Source: Tetragonia tetragonoides
Lineage: Eukaryota; Streptophyta; Magnoliopsida; Caryophyllales; Aizoaceae
DNA: 64,000 nucleotides
Direction of reading: 5' to 3'
NCBI GenBank assembly: GCA_038025085.1
Contig: CM076141.1
Location: forward strand, 24,614,501 to 24,678,500
Numbering within the stretch: the stretch's first letter is position 1; every line of letters begins with the position of its first letter. The translations under genes were made by a program, and so were the position numbers. The notes below the pieces were generated by a model. That model saw only the letters and a program-made list of their open reading frames with translations, had not been told where the DNA came from and searched no databases. Below, piece after piece: positions 49,142 to 62,900 of the stretch.

Positions 49142-52100
49142 ATTTACGCGTTTTAAAAGCTCATACGAGTAGGGTGAAAGAGATTTGAGTTCTTTTCTTT
49201 TGTATATTAAGAGAGAGCATCCAAATACTTTGTTTGCATTCATTTGAGTGTGAAACTACACCTAGGATGTTTACAAGTACAAATAAGATTCAACTCAAGC
49301 TGTTGAATGAATTTACGCGTTTTGACAGCTCTTACGACTAGGGTGATAGAAATTGACTTCTTTTGTGTTGTATATTAAGAGAAAGCATCCAAATACTTTG
49401 TGTGCAATCATTTGACTGTGAAACTACACCTAGGATGATTACAGTTACAAACAAGCTTCAACTCAAGCTTTTGAATGTATTTACGCGTTTAAAAGCTCAT
49501 ACGAGTAGGGTGAAAGTGATTTGAGTTCTTTTGTGTTGTATATTAAGAGAAAGCATCCAAATACGTTGTTTGCATTCATTTGAGTGTGAAACTACACCTA
49601 GGATGTTTACAAGTACATACAAGCTTCAACTCAAGCTGTTGAATGAATTTACGCGTTTTGACAGCTCTTACGACTAGGGTGATAGAAATTGACTTCTTTT
49701 GTGTTGTATATTAAGAGAAAGCATCCAAATACTTTGTGTGCAATCATTTGACTGTGAAACTACACCTAGGATGTTTACAGTTACAAACAAGCTTCAACTC
49801 AAGCTTTTGAATGTATTTACGCGTTTTAAAAGCTCATACGAGTAGGGTAAAAGTGATTTGAGTTCTTTTGTGTTGTATATTAAGAGAAAGCATTCAAATA
49901 CTTTGCTTGCATTCATTTGAGTGTGAAACTACACCTAGGATGTTTACAAGTACAAACAAGGTTCAACTCAAGTTGTATAATGAATTTACGCGTTTTAACA
50001 GCTCTTACGACTAGGGTGATAGAAATTGAGTTCTTTTGTGTGTTGTATATTAAGAGAAAGCATCCAAATACTTTGTTTGCAATCATTTGAGTGTGAAACT
50101 ACACCTAGGATGTTTACAAGTACAAACAAGCTTCAACTCAAGTTGTATAATGAATTTACGCGTTTTAACAGCTCTTACGACTAGGGTTATAGAAATTGAG
50201 TTCTTTTGTGTTGTATATTAAGAGAAAGCATCCAAATACTTTGTTTGCAATCATTTGAGTGTGAAACTACACCTAGGATGTTTACAGTTACAAACAAGCT
50301 TCAACTCAAGCTTTTGAATGCATTTACGCGTTTTAAAAGCTCATACGAGTAGGGTGAAAGAGATTTGAGTTCTTTTGTGTTGTATATTAAGAGAAAGCAT
50401 CCAAATACTTTGTTTGCATTCATTTGAGTGTGAAACTATACCTAGGATGTTTACAGTTACAAACAAGTTTCAACTCAAGCTTTTGAATGCATTTACGCGT
50501 TTTAAAAGCTCATACGAGTAGGGTGAAAGAGATTTGAGTTCTTTTGTGTTGTATATTAAGAGAAATCATCCAAATACTTTGTTTGCAATCATTTGAGTGT
50601 GAAACTACACCTAGGATGTTTACAGTTACAAACAAGCTTCATCTCATGCTTTTGAATGCATTTACACGTTTTAAAAGCTCATACGAGTAGGGTGAAAGTG
50701 ATTTGAGTTCTTTTGTGTTGTATATTAAGAGAAAGCATCCAAATACTTTGTTTGCATTCATTTGAGTGTGAAATTATACCTAGGATGTTTACAGTTACAA
50801 ACAAGCTTCATCTCATGCTTTTGAATGCATTTACGCGTTTTAAAAGCTCATACGAGTAGGGTGAAAGTGATTTGAGTTCTTTTGTGTTGTATATTCAGAG
50901 AAAGCATCCAAATACTTTGTTTGCATTCATTTGAGTGTGAAACTACACCTAGGATGTTTACAGTTACAAACAAGCTTCAACTCAAGCTTTTGAATGCACT
51001 TACGGGTTTTAAAAGCTCATACGAGAAGGGTGAAAGAGATTTGAGTTCTTTTGTGTTGTATATTCAGAGAAAGCATCCAAATACTTTGTTTGCATTCATT
51101 TGAGTGTGAAACTATACCTAGGATGTTTACAGTTACAAAAAAGTTTCAACTCAAGCTTTTGAATGCATTTACGCGTTTTAAAAGCTCATACGAGTAGAGT
51201 GAAAGAGATTTGAGTTCTTTTGTGTTGTATATTCAGAGAAAGCATCCAAATACTTTGTTTGCATTCATTTGAGTGTGAAATTATACCTAGGATGTTTACA
51301 GTTACAAACAAGCTTCAACTCAAGCTTTTGAATGCATTTACGCGTTTTAAAAGCTCATACGAGTAGGGTGAAAGAGATTTGAGTACTTTTGTGGTATATA
51401 TTAAGAGAAAGCATCCAAATACGTTGTTTGCATTCATTTGAATGTGAAACTATACCTAGGATGTTTAAAAGTACAAACAAGCTTCAATTCAAGCTTTTGA
51501 ATGTATTTACGCGTTTTAAAAGCTCATACGAGTAGGGTGAAAGAGATTTGAGTTCTTTTCTTTTGTATATTAAGAGAGAGCATCCAAATACTTTGTTTGC
51601 ATTCATTTGAGTGTGAAACTACACCTAGGATGTTTACAAGTACAAATAAGCTTCAACTCAAGCTGTTGAATGAATTTACGCGTTTTGACAGCTCTTACGA
51701 CTAGGGTGATAGAAATTGACTTCTTTTGTGTTGTATATTAAGAGAAAGCATCCAAATACTTTGTGTGCAATCATTTGACTGTGAAACTACACCTAGGATG
51801 TTTACAGTTACAAACAAGCTTCAACTCAAGCTTTTGAATGTATTTACGCGTTTTAAAAGCTCATACGAGTAGGGTGAAAGTGATTTGAGATCTTTTGTGT
51901 TGTATATTAAGAGAAAGCATTCAAATACTTTGCTTGCATTCATTTGAGTGTGAAACTACACCTAGGATGTTTACAAGTACAAACAAGCTTCAACTCAAGT
52001 TGTATAATGAATTTACGCGTTTTAACAGCTCTTACGACTAAGGTGATAGAAATTGAGTTCTTTTGTGTGTTGTATATTAAGAGAAAGCATCCAAATACTT

Positions 52101-55100
52101 TGTTTGCAATCATTTGAGTGTGAAAATACACCTAGGATGTTTACAAGTAGAAACAAGCTTCAACTCAAGTTGTATAATGAATTTACGCGTTTTAACAGCT
52201 CTTACGACTAGGGTTATAGAAATTGAGTTCTTTTGTGTTGTATATTAAGAGAAAGCATCCAAATACTTTGTTTGCAATCATTTGAGTGTGAAACTACACC
52301 TAGGATGTTTACAGTTACAAACAAGCTTCAACTCAAGCTTTTGAATGCATTTACGCGTTTTAAAAGCTCATACGAGTAGGGTGAAAGAGATTTGAGTTCT
52401 TTTGTGTTGTATATTAAGAGAAAGCATCCAAATACTTTGTTTGCATTCATTTGAGTGTGAAACTATACCTAGGATGTTTACAGTTACAAACAAGTTTCAA
52501 CTCAAGCTTTTGAATGCATTTACGCGTTTTAAAAGCTCATACGAGTAGGGTGAAAGAGATTTGAGTTCTTTTGTGTTGTATATTAAGAGAAATCATCCAA
52601 ATACTTTGTTTGCAATCATTTGAGTGTGAAACTACACCTAGGATGTTTACAGTTACAAACAAGCTTCATCTCATGCTTTTGAATGCATTTACGCGTTTTA
52701 AAAGCTCATACGAGTAGGGTGAAAGTGATTTGAGTTCTTTTGTGTTGTATATTAAGAGAAAGCATCCAAATACTTTGTTTGCATTCATTTGAGTGTGAAA
52801 TTATACCTAGGATGTTTACAGTTACAAACAAGCTTCAACTCAAGCTTTTGAATGCATTTACGCGTTTTAAAAGCTCATACGAGAATGGTGAAAGAGATTT
52901 GAGTTCTTTTGTGTTGTATATTAAGAGAAAGCATCCAAATACTTTGTTTGCATTCATTTGAGTGTGAAATTATACCTAGGATGTTTACAGTTACAAACAA
53001 GCTTCAACTCAAGCTTTTGAATGCATTTACGCGTTTTAAAAGCTCATACGAGTAGAGTGAAAGAGATTTGAGTTCTTTTGTGTTGTATATTCAGAGAAAG
53101 CATCCAAATACTTTGTTTGCATTCATTTGAGTGTGAAACTACACCTAGGATGTTTACAGTTACAAACAAGCTTCAACTCAAGCTTTTGAATGCACTTACG
53201 TGTTTTAAAAGCTCATACGAGTAGGGTGAAAGACATTTGAGTTCTTTTGTGTTGTATATTGAGAGAAAGCATCCAAATACTTTGTTTGCATTCATTTGAG
53301 TGTGAAACTACACCTAGGATTTTTATAGTTACAAACAAGCTTCAACTCAAGCTTTTGAATGCCTTTACGCGTTTTAAAAGCTCATACGAGTAGGGTGAAA
53401 GAAATTTGAGTTCTTTTGTGTTGTATTTTGAGAGAAAGCATCCAAATACTTTGTTTGCATTCATTTGAGTGTGAAACTACACCTAGGATGTTTACAGTTA
53501 CAAACAAGCTTCAACTCAAGCTTTTGAATGCACTTACGCGTTTTAAAAGCTCATACGAGAATGGTGAAAGAGATATGTGTTCTTTTGTGTTGTATATTAA
53601 GAGAAAGCATCCCAATACTTTGTTTGCAATCATTTAAGTGTGAAACTACACCTAGGATGTTTACAGTTACAAACAAGCTTCAACTCAAGCTTTTGAATGC
53701 ACTTACGCGTTTTAAAAGCTCATACGAGAAGGGTGAAAGAGATATGTGTTCTTTTGTGTTGTATATTAAGAGAAAGCATCCCAATACTTTGTTTGCAATC
53801 ATTTAAGTGTGAAACTACACCTAGGATGTTTACAGTTACAAACAAGCTTCAACTCAAGCTTTTGAATGCATTTACGCGTTTTAAAAGCTCATACGAGTAG
53901 AGTGAAAGAGATTTGAGTTCTTTTGTGTTGTATATTAGGAGAAAGCATCCAAATACGTTGTTTGCATTCATTTGAGTGTGAAACTACACCTAGGATGTTT
54001 ACAGTTACAAACAAGCTTCAACTCAAGCTTTTGAATGCATTTACGCGTTTTAAAAGCTCATACGAGTAGGGTGAAAGAGATTTGAGTTCTTCTGTGTTGT
54101 ATATTAAGAGAAAGCATCCCAATACTTTGTTTACATTCATTTGAGTGTAAAACTACACCTAGGATGTTTACAGTTACAAACAAGCTTCAACTCAAGGTTT
54201 TGAATGCATTTACGCGTTTTAAAAGCTCATACGAGTAGGGTGAAATAGATTTGAGTTCTTTTGTGTTGTATATTAAGAGAAAGCATCCAAATACTTTGTT
54301 TGCATTCATTTGAGTGTGAAACTACACCTAGGATGTTTACAGTTACAAACAAGCTTCAACTCAAGCTTTTGAATGCATTTATGCGTTTTAAAAGCTCATA
54401 CGAGTAGGGTGAAAGAGATTTGAGTTCTTTTGTGTTGTATATTAAGAGAAATCATCCAAATACTTTGTTTGCAATCATTTGAGTGTGAAACTACACCTAG
54501 GATGTTTACAGTTACAAACAAGCTTCAACTCAAGCTTTTGAATGCATTTACGCGTTTTAAAAGCTCATACGAGTAGAGTGAAAGAGATTTGAGTTCTTTT
54601 GTGTTGTATATTAGGAGAAAGCATCCAAATACGTTGTTTGCATTCATTTGAGTGTGAAACTACACCTAGGATGTTTACAGTTACAAACAAGCTTCAACTC
54701 AAGCTTTTGAATGCATTTACGCGTTTTAAAAGCTCATACGAGTAGGGTGAAAGAGATTTGAGTTCTTCTGTGTTGTATATTAAGAGAAAGCATCCCAATA
54801 CTTTGTTTACATTCATTTGAGTGTAAAACTACACCTAGGATGTTTACAGTTACAAACAAGCTTCAACTCAAGGTTTTGAATGCATTTACGCGTTTTAAAA
54901 GCTCATACGAGTAGGGTGAAATAGATTTGAGTTCTTTTGTGTTGTATATTAAGAGAAAGCATCCAAATACTTTGTTTGCATTCATTTGAGTGTGAAACTA
55001 CACCTAGGATGTTTACAGTTACAAACAAGCTTCAACTCAAGCTTTTGAATGCATTTACGCGTTTTAAAAGCTCATACGAGTAGGGTGAAAGAGATTTGAG

Positions 55101-56911
55101 TTCTTCTGTGTTGTATATTAAGAGAAAGCATCCCAATACTTTGTTTACATTCATTTGAGTGTAAAACTACACCTAGGATGTTTACAGTTACAAACAAGCT
55201 TCAACTCAAGGTTTTGAATGCATTTACGCGTTATGACAGCTCATACGAGTAGGGTGAAATAGATTTGAGTTCTTTTGTGTTGTATATTAAGAGAAAGCAT
55301 CCAAATACTTTGTTTGCATTCATTTGAGTGTGAAACTACACCTAGGATGTTTACAGTTACAAACAAGCTTCAACTCAAGCTTTTGAATGCATTTACGCGT
55401 TTTAAAAGCTCATACGAGTAGGGTGAAAGAGATTTGAGTTCTTTTGTGTTGTATATTAAGAGAAAGCATCCAAATACTTTGTTTGCATTCATTTGAGTGT
55501 GAAACTACACCTAGGATGTTTACAGTTACAAACAAGCTTCAACTCAAGCTTTTGAATGCATTTATGCGTTTTAAAAGCTCATACGAGTAGGGTGAAAGAG
55601 ATTTGAGTTCTTTTGTGTTGTATATTAAGAGAAATCATCCAAATACTTTGTTTGCAATCATTTGAGTGTGAAACTACACCTAGGATGTTTACAGTTACAA
55701 ACAAGCTTCAACTCAAGGTTTTGAATGCATTTACGCGTTTTAAAAGCTCATACGAGTAGGGTGAAATAGATTTGAGTTCTTTTGTGTTGTATATTAAGAG
55801 AAAGCATCCAAATACTTTGTTTGCATTCATTTGAGTGTGAAACTACACCTAGGATGTTTACAGTTACAAACAAGCTTCAACTCAAGCTTTTGAATGCATT
55901 TACGCGTTTTAAAAGCTCATACGAGTAGGGTGAAAGAGATTTGAGTTCTTCTGTGTTGTATATTAAGAGAAAGCATCCCAATACTTTGTTTACATTCATT
56001 TGAGTGTAAAACTACACCTAGGATGTTTACAGTTACAAACAAGCTTCAACTCAAGGTTTTGAATGCATTTACGCGTTTTAAAAGCTCATACGAGTAGGGT
56101 GAAATAGATTTGAGTTCTTTTGTGTTGTATATTAAGAGAAAGCATCCAAATACTTTGTTTGCATTCATTTGAGTGTGAAACTACACCTAGGATGTTTACA
56201 GTTACAAACAAGCTTCAACTCAAGCTTTTGAATGCATTTACGCGTTTTAAAAGCTCATACGAGTAGGGTGAAAGAGATATGTGTTCTTTTGTGTTGTATA
56301 TTAAGAGAAAGCATCCAAATACTTTGTTTGCAATCATTTGAGTGTGAAACTACACCTAGGATTTTTATAGTTACAAACAAGCTTCAACTCAAGCTTTTGA
56401 ATGCATTTACGCGTTTTAAAAGCTCATACGAGTAGGGTGAAAGTGATTTGAGTTCTTTTGTGTTGTATATTCAGAGAAAGCATCCAAATACTTTGTTTGC
56501 ATTCATTTGAGTGTGAAACTACACCTAGGATGTTTACAGTTACAAACAAGCTTCAACTCAAGGTTTTGAATGCACTTACGCGTTTTAAAAGCTCATACGA
56601 GAAGGGTGAAAGAGATTTGAGTTCTTTTGTGTTGTATATTCAGAGAAAGCATCCAAATACTTTGTTTGCATTCATTTGAGTGTGAAACTATACCTAGGAT
56701 GTTTACAGTTACAAACAAGTTTCAACTCAAGCTTTTGAATGCATTTACGCGTTTTAAAAGCTCATACGTGTAGAGTGAAAGAGATTTGAGTTCTTTTGTG
56801 TTGTATATTCAGAGAAAGCATCCAAATACTTTGTTTGCATTCATTTGAGTGTGAAACTATACCTAGGATGTTTACAGTTACAAAAAAGTTTCAACTCAAG
56901 CTTTTGAATGC
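49142..56911 (+). repeat. 7770-bp segmental duplication, copy 1
   Basis: From about 49,142 each private variant recurs exactly 7770 bp later: TTCTTTTCTTTTG (49,191 and 56,961), AGGATGATTACAG, ATTTACACGTTTT (about 50,661 and 58,431), ACGGGTTTT (51,002 and 58,772), GAGAATGGTG (52,881 and 60,651), GCCTTTACGCG (53,361 and 61,131) and CGTTATGACAGC (55,229 and 62,999). I found no mismatch in the stretches compared. Just upstream, ATTTTGAATGTATT (49,131) is matched by CTTTTGAATGCATT (56,901), which places the left limit. The unit is 46 monomers less 4 bp. Its last ~680 bp have no partner inside the window. Confidence 0.9.
53900..56230 (+). repeat. Sub-array of AAGGTTTTG / GAAATAGATTTG monomers
   Basis: A type 3 monomer (TTCTTCTGTG, CCCAATAC) followed by a monomer with CTCAAGGTTTTGAATGC and GTGAAATAGATTTG forms a pair that recurs with starts at 54,085, 54,761, 55,099 and 55,945, spacings of 676, 338 and 846 bp (4, 2 and about 5 monomers). 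This is a variable-length higher-order pattern built on one dimer. The whole sub-array is copied at 61.67-64.0 kb within the 7770-bp duplication. Confidence 0.78.
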
Positions 56912-59900
56912 ATTTACGCGTTTTAAAAGCTCATACGAGTAGGGTGAAAGAGATTTGAGTTCTTTTCTTTTGTATATTAAGAGAGAGCATCCAAATACTT
57001 TGTTTGCATTCATTTGAGTGTGAAACTACACCTAGGATGTTTACAAGTACAAATAAGATTCAACTCAAGCTGTTGAATGAATTTACGCGTTTTGACAGCT
57101 CTTACGACTAGGGTGATAGAAATTGACTTCTTTTGTGTTGTATATTAAGAGAAAGCATCCAAATACTTTGTGTGCAATCATTTGACTGTGAAACTACACC
57201 TAGGATGATTACAGTTACAAACAAGCTTCAACTCAAGCTTTTGAATGTATTTACGCGTTTAAAAGCTCATACGAGTAGGGTGAAAGTGATTTGAGTTCTT
57301 TTGTGTTGTATATTAAGAGAAAGCATCCAAATACGTTGTTTGCATTCATTTGAGTGTGAAACTACACCTAGGATGTTTACAAGTACATACAAGCTTCAAC
57401 TCAAGCTGTTGAATGAATTTACGCGTTTTGACAGCTCTTACGACTAGGGTGATAGAAATTGACTTCTTTTGTGTTGTATATTAAGAGAAAGCATCCAAAT
57501 ACTTTGTGTGCAATCATTTGACTGTGAAACTACACCTAGGATGTTTACAGTTACAAACAAGCTTCAACTCAAGCTTTTGAATGTATTTACGCGTTTTAAA
57601 AGCTCATACGAGTAGGGTAAAAGTGATTTGAGTTCTTTTGTGTTGTATATTAAGAGAAAGCATTCAAATACTTTGCTTGCATTCATTTGAGTGTGAAACT
57701 ACACCTAGGATGTTTACAAGTACAAACAAGGTTCAACTCAAGTTGTATAATGAATTTACGCGTTTTAACAGCTCTTACGACTAGGGTGATAGAAATTGAG
57801 TTCTTTTGTGTGTTGTATATTAAGAGAAAGCATCCAAATACTTTGTTTGCAATCATTTGAGTGTGAAACTACACCTAGGATGTTTACAAGTACAAACAAG
57901 CTTCAACTCAAGTTGTATAATGAATTTACGCGTTTTAACAGCTCTTACGACTAGGGTTATAGAAATTGAGTTCTTTTGTGTTGTATATTAAGAGAAAGCA
58001 TCCAAATACTTTGTTTGCAATCATTTGAGTGTGAAACTACACCTAGGATGTTTACAGTTACAAACAAGCTTCAACTCAAGCTTTTGAATGCATTTACGCG
58101 TTTTAAAAGCTCATACGAGTAGGGTGAAAGAGATTTGAGTTCTTTTGTGTTGTATATTAAGAGAAAGCATCCAAATACTTTGTTTGCATTCATTTGAGTG
58201 TGAAACTATACCTAGGATGTTTACAGTTACAAACAAGTTTCAACTCAAGCTTTTGAATGCATTTACGCGTTTTAAAAGCTCATACGAGTAGGGTGAAAGA
58301 GATTTGAGTTCTTTTGTGTTGTATATTAAGAGAAATCATCCAAATACTTTGTTTGCAATCATTTGAGTGTGAAACTACACCTAGGATGTTTACAGTTACA
58401 AACAAGCTTCATCTCATGCTTTTGAATGCATTTACACGTTTTAAAAGCTCATACGAGTAGGGTGAAAGTGATTTGAGTTCTTTTGTGTTGTATATTAAGA
58501 GAAAGCATCCAAATACTTTGTTTGCATTCATTTGAGTGTGAAATTATACCTAGGATGTTTACAGTTACAAACAAGCTTCATCTCATGCTTTTGAATGCAT
58601 TTACGCGTTTTAAAAGCTCATACGAGTAGGGTGAAAGTGATTTGAGTTCTTTTGTGTTGTATATTCAGAGAAAGCATCCAAATACTTTGTTTGCATTCAT
58701 TTGAGTGTGAAACTACACCTAGGATGTTTACAGTTACAAACAAGCTTCAACTCAAGCTTTTGAATGCACTTACGGGTTTTAAAAGCTCATACGAGAAGGG
58801 TGAAAGAGATTTGAGTTCTTTTGTGTTGTATATTCAGAGAAAGCATCCAAATACTTTGTTTGCATTCATTTGAGTGTGAAACTATACCTAGGATGTTTAC
58901 AGTTACAAAAAAGTTTCAACTCAAGCTTTTGAATGCATTTACGCGTTTTAAAAGCTCATACGAGTAGAGTGAAAGAGATTTGAGTTCTTTTGTGTTGTAT
59001 ATTCAGAGAAAGCATCCAAATACTTTGTTTGCATTCATTTGAGTGTGAAATTATACCTAGGATGTTTACAGTTACAAACAAGCTTCAACTCAAGCTTTTG
59101 AATGCATTTACGCGTTTTAAAAGCTCATACGAGTAGGGTGAAAGAGATTTGAGTACTTTTGTGGTATATATTAAGAGAAAGCATCCAAATACGTTGTTTG
59201 CATTCATTTGAATGTGAAACTATACCTAGGATGTTTAAAAGTACAAACAAGCTTCAATTCAAGCTTTTGAATGTATTTACGCGTTTTAAAAGCTCATACG
59301 AGTAGGGTGAAAGAGATTTGAGTTCTTTTCTTTTGTATATTAAGAGAGAGCATCCAAATACTTTGTTTGCATTCATTTGAGTGTGAAACTACACCTAGGA
59401 TGTTTACAAGTACAAATAAGCTTCAACTCAAGCTGTTGAATGAATTTACGCGTTTTGACAGCTCTTACGACTAGGGTGATAGAAATTGACTTCTTTTGTG
59501 TTGTATATTAAGAGAAAGCATCCAAATACTTTGTGTGCAATCATTTGACTGTGAAACTACACCTAGGATGTTTACAGTTACAAACAAGCTTCAACTCAAG
59601 CTTTTGAATGTATTTACGCGTTTTAAAAGCTCATACGAGTAGGGTGAAAGTGATTTGAGATCTTTTGTGTTGTATATTAAGAGAAAGCATTCAAATACTT
59701 TGCTTGCATTCATTTGAGTGTGAAACTACACCTAGGATGTTTACAAGTACAAACAAGCTTCAACTCAAGTTGTATAATGAATTTACGCGTTTTAACAGCT
59801 CTTACGACTAAGGTGATAGAAATTGAGTTCTTTTGTGTGTTGTATATTAAGAGAAAGCATCCAAATACTTTGTTTGCAATCATTTGAGTGTGAAAATACA

Positions 59901-62900
59901 CCTAGGATGTTTACAAGTAGAAACAAGCTTCAACTCAAGTTGTATAATGAATTTACGCGTTTTAACAGCTCTTACGACTAGGGTTATAGAAATTGAGTTC
60001 TTTTGTGTTGTATATTAAGAGAAAGCATCCAAATACTTTGTTTGCAATCATTTGAGTGTGAAACTACACCTAGGATGTTTACAGTTACAAACAAGCTTCA
60101 ACTCAAGCTTTTGAATGCATTTACGCGTTTTAAAAGCTCATACGAGTAGGGTGAAAGAGATTTGAGTTCTTTTGTGTTGTATATTAAGAGAAAGCATCCA
60201 AATACTTTGTTTGCATTCATTTGAGTGTGAAACTATACCTAGGATGTTTACAGTTACAAACAAGTTTCAACTCAAGCTTTTGAATGCATTTACGCGTTTT
60301 AAAAGCTCATACGAGTAGGGTGAAAGAGATTTGAGTTCTTTTGTGTTGTATATTAAGAGAAATCATCCAAATACTTTGTTTGCAATCATTTGAGTGTGAA
60401 ACTACACCTAGGATGTTTACAGTTACAAACAAGCTTCATCTCATGCTTTTGAATGCATTTACGCGTTTTAAAAGCTCATACGAGTAGGGTGAAAGTGATT
60501 TGAGTTCTTTTGTGTTGTATATTAAGAGAAAGCATCCAAATACTTTGTTTGCATTCATTTGAGTGTGAAATTATACCTAGGATGTTTACAGTTACAAACA
60601 AGCTTCAACTCAAGCTTTTGAATGCATTTACGCGTTTTAAAAGCTCATACGAGAATGGTGAAAGAGATTTGAGTTCTTTTGTGTTGTATATTAAGAGAAA
60701 GCATCCAAATACTTTGTTTGCATTCATTTGAGTGTGAAATTATACCTAGGATGTTTACAGTTACAAACAAGCTTCAACTCAAGCTTTTGAATGCATTTAC
60801 GCGTTTTAAAAGCTCATACGAGTAGAGTGAAAGAGATTTGAGTTCTTTTGTGTTGTATATTCAGAGAAAGCATCCAAATACTTTGTTTGCATTCATTTGA
60901 GTGTGAAACTACACCTAGGATGTTTACAGTTACAAACAAGCTTCAACTCAAGCTTTTGAATGCACTTACGTGTTTTAAAAGCTCATACGAGTAGGGTGAA
61001 AGACATTTGAGTTCTTTTGTGTTGTATATTGAGAGAAAGCATCCAAATACTTTGTTTGCATTCATTTGAGTGTGAAACTACACCTAGGATTTTTATAGTT
61101 ACAAACAAGCTTCAACTCAAGCTTTTGAATGCCTTTACGCGTTTTAAAAGCTCATACGAGTAGGGTGAAAGAAATTTGAGTTCTTTTGTGTTGTATTTTG
61201 AGAGAAAGCATCCAAATACTTTGTTTGCATTCATTTGAGTGTGAAACTACACCTAGGATGTTTACAGTTACAAACAAGCTTCAACTCAAGCTTTTGAATG
61301 CACTTACGCGTTTTAAAAGCTCATACGAGAATGGTGAAAGAGATATGTGTTCTTTTGTGTTGTATATTAAGAGAAAGCATCCCAATACTTTGTTTGCAAT
61401 CATTTAAGTGTGAAACTACACCTAGGATGTTTACAGTTACAAACAAGCTTCAACTCAAGCTTTTGAATGCACTTACGCGTTTTAAAAGCTCATACGAGAA
61501 GGGTGAAAGAGATATGTGTTCTTTTGTGTTGTATATTAAGAGAAAGCATCCCAATACTTTGTTTGCAATCATTTAAGTGTGAAACTACACCTAGGATGTT
61601 TACAGTTACAAACAAGCTTCAACTCAAGCTTTTGAATGCATTTACGCGTTTTAAAAGCTCATACGAGTAGAGTGAAAGAGATTTGAGTTCTTTTGTGTTG
61701 TATATTAGGAGAAAGCATCCAAATACGTTGTTTGCATTCATTTGAGTGTGAAACTACACCTAGGATGTTTACAGTTACAAACAAGCTTCAACTCAAGCTT
61801 TTGAATGCATTTACGCGTTTTAAAAGCTCATACGAGTAGGGTGAAAGAGATTTGAGTTCTTCTGTGTTGTATATTAAGAGAAAGCATCCCAATACTTTGT
61901 TTACATTCATTTGAGTGTAAAACTACACCTAGGATGTTTACAGTTACAAACAAGCTTCAACTCAAGGTTTTGAATGCATTTACGCGTTTTAAAAGCTCAT
62001 ACGAGTAGGGTGAAATAGATTTGAGTTCTTTTGTGTTGTATATTAAGAGAAAGCATCCAAATACTTTGTTTGCATTCATTTGAGTGTGAAACTACACCTA
62101 GGATGTTTACAGTTACAAACAAGCTTCAACTCAAGCTTTTGAATGCATTTATGCGTTTTAAAAGCTCATACGAGTAGGGTGAAAGAGATTTGAGTTCTTT
62201 TGTGTTGTATATTAAGAGAAATCATCCAAATACTTTGTTTGCAATCATTTGAGTGTGAAACTACACCTAGGATGTTTACAGTTACAAACAAGCTTCAACT
62301 CAAGCTTTTGAATGCATTTACGCGTTTTAAAAGCTCATACGAGTAGAGTGAAAGAGATTTGAGTTCTTTTGTGTTGTATATTAGGAGAAAGCATCCAAAT
62401 ACGTTGTTTGCATTCATTTGAGTGTGAAACTACACCTAGGATGTTTACAGTTACAAACAAGCTTCAACTCAAGCTTTTGAATGCATTTACGCGTTTTAAA
62501 AGCTCATACGAGTAGGGTGAAAGAGATTTGAGTTCTTCTGTGTTGTATATTAAGAGAAAGCATCCCAATACTTTGTTTACATTCATTTGAGTGTAAAACT
62601 ACACCTAGGATGTTTACAGTTACAAACAAGCTTCAACTCAAGGTTTTGAATGCATTTACGCGTTTTAAAAGCTCATACGAGTAGGGTGAAATAGATTTGA
62701 GTTCTTTTGTGTTGTATATTAAGAGAAAGCATCCAAATACTTTGTTTGCATTCATTTGAGTGTGAAACTACACCTAGGATGTTTACAGTTACAAACAAGC
62801 TTCAACTCAAGCTTTTGAATGCATTTACGCGTTTTAAAAGCTCATACGAGTAGGGTGAAAGAGATTTGAGTTCTTCTGTGTTGTATATTAAGAGAAAGCA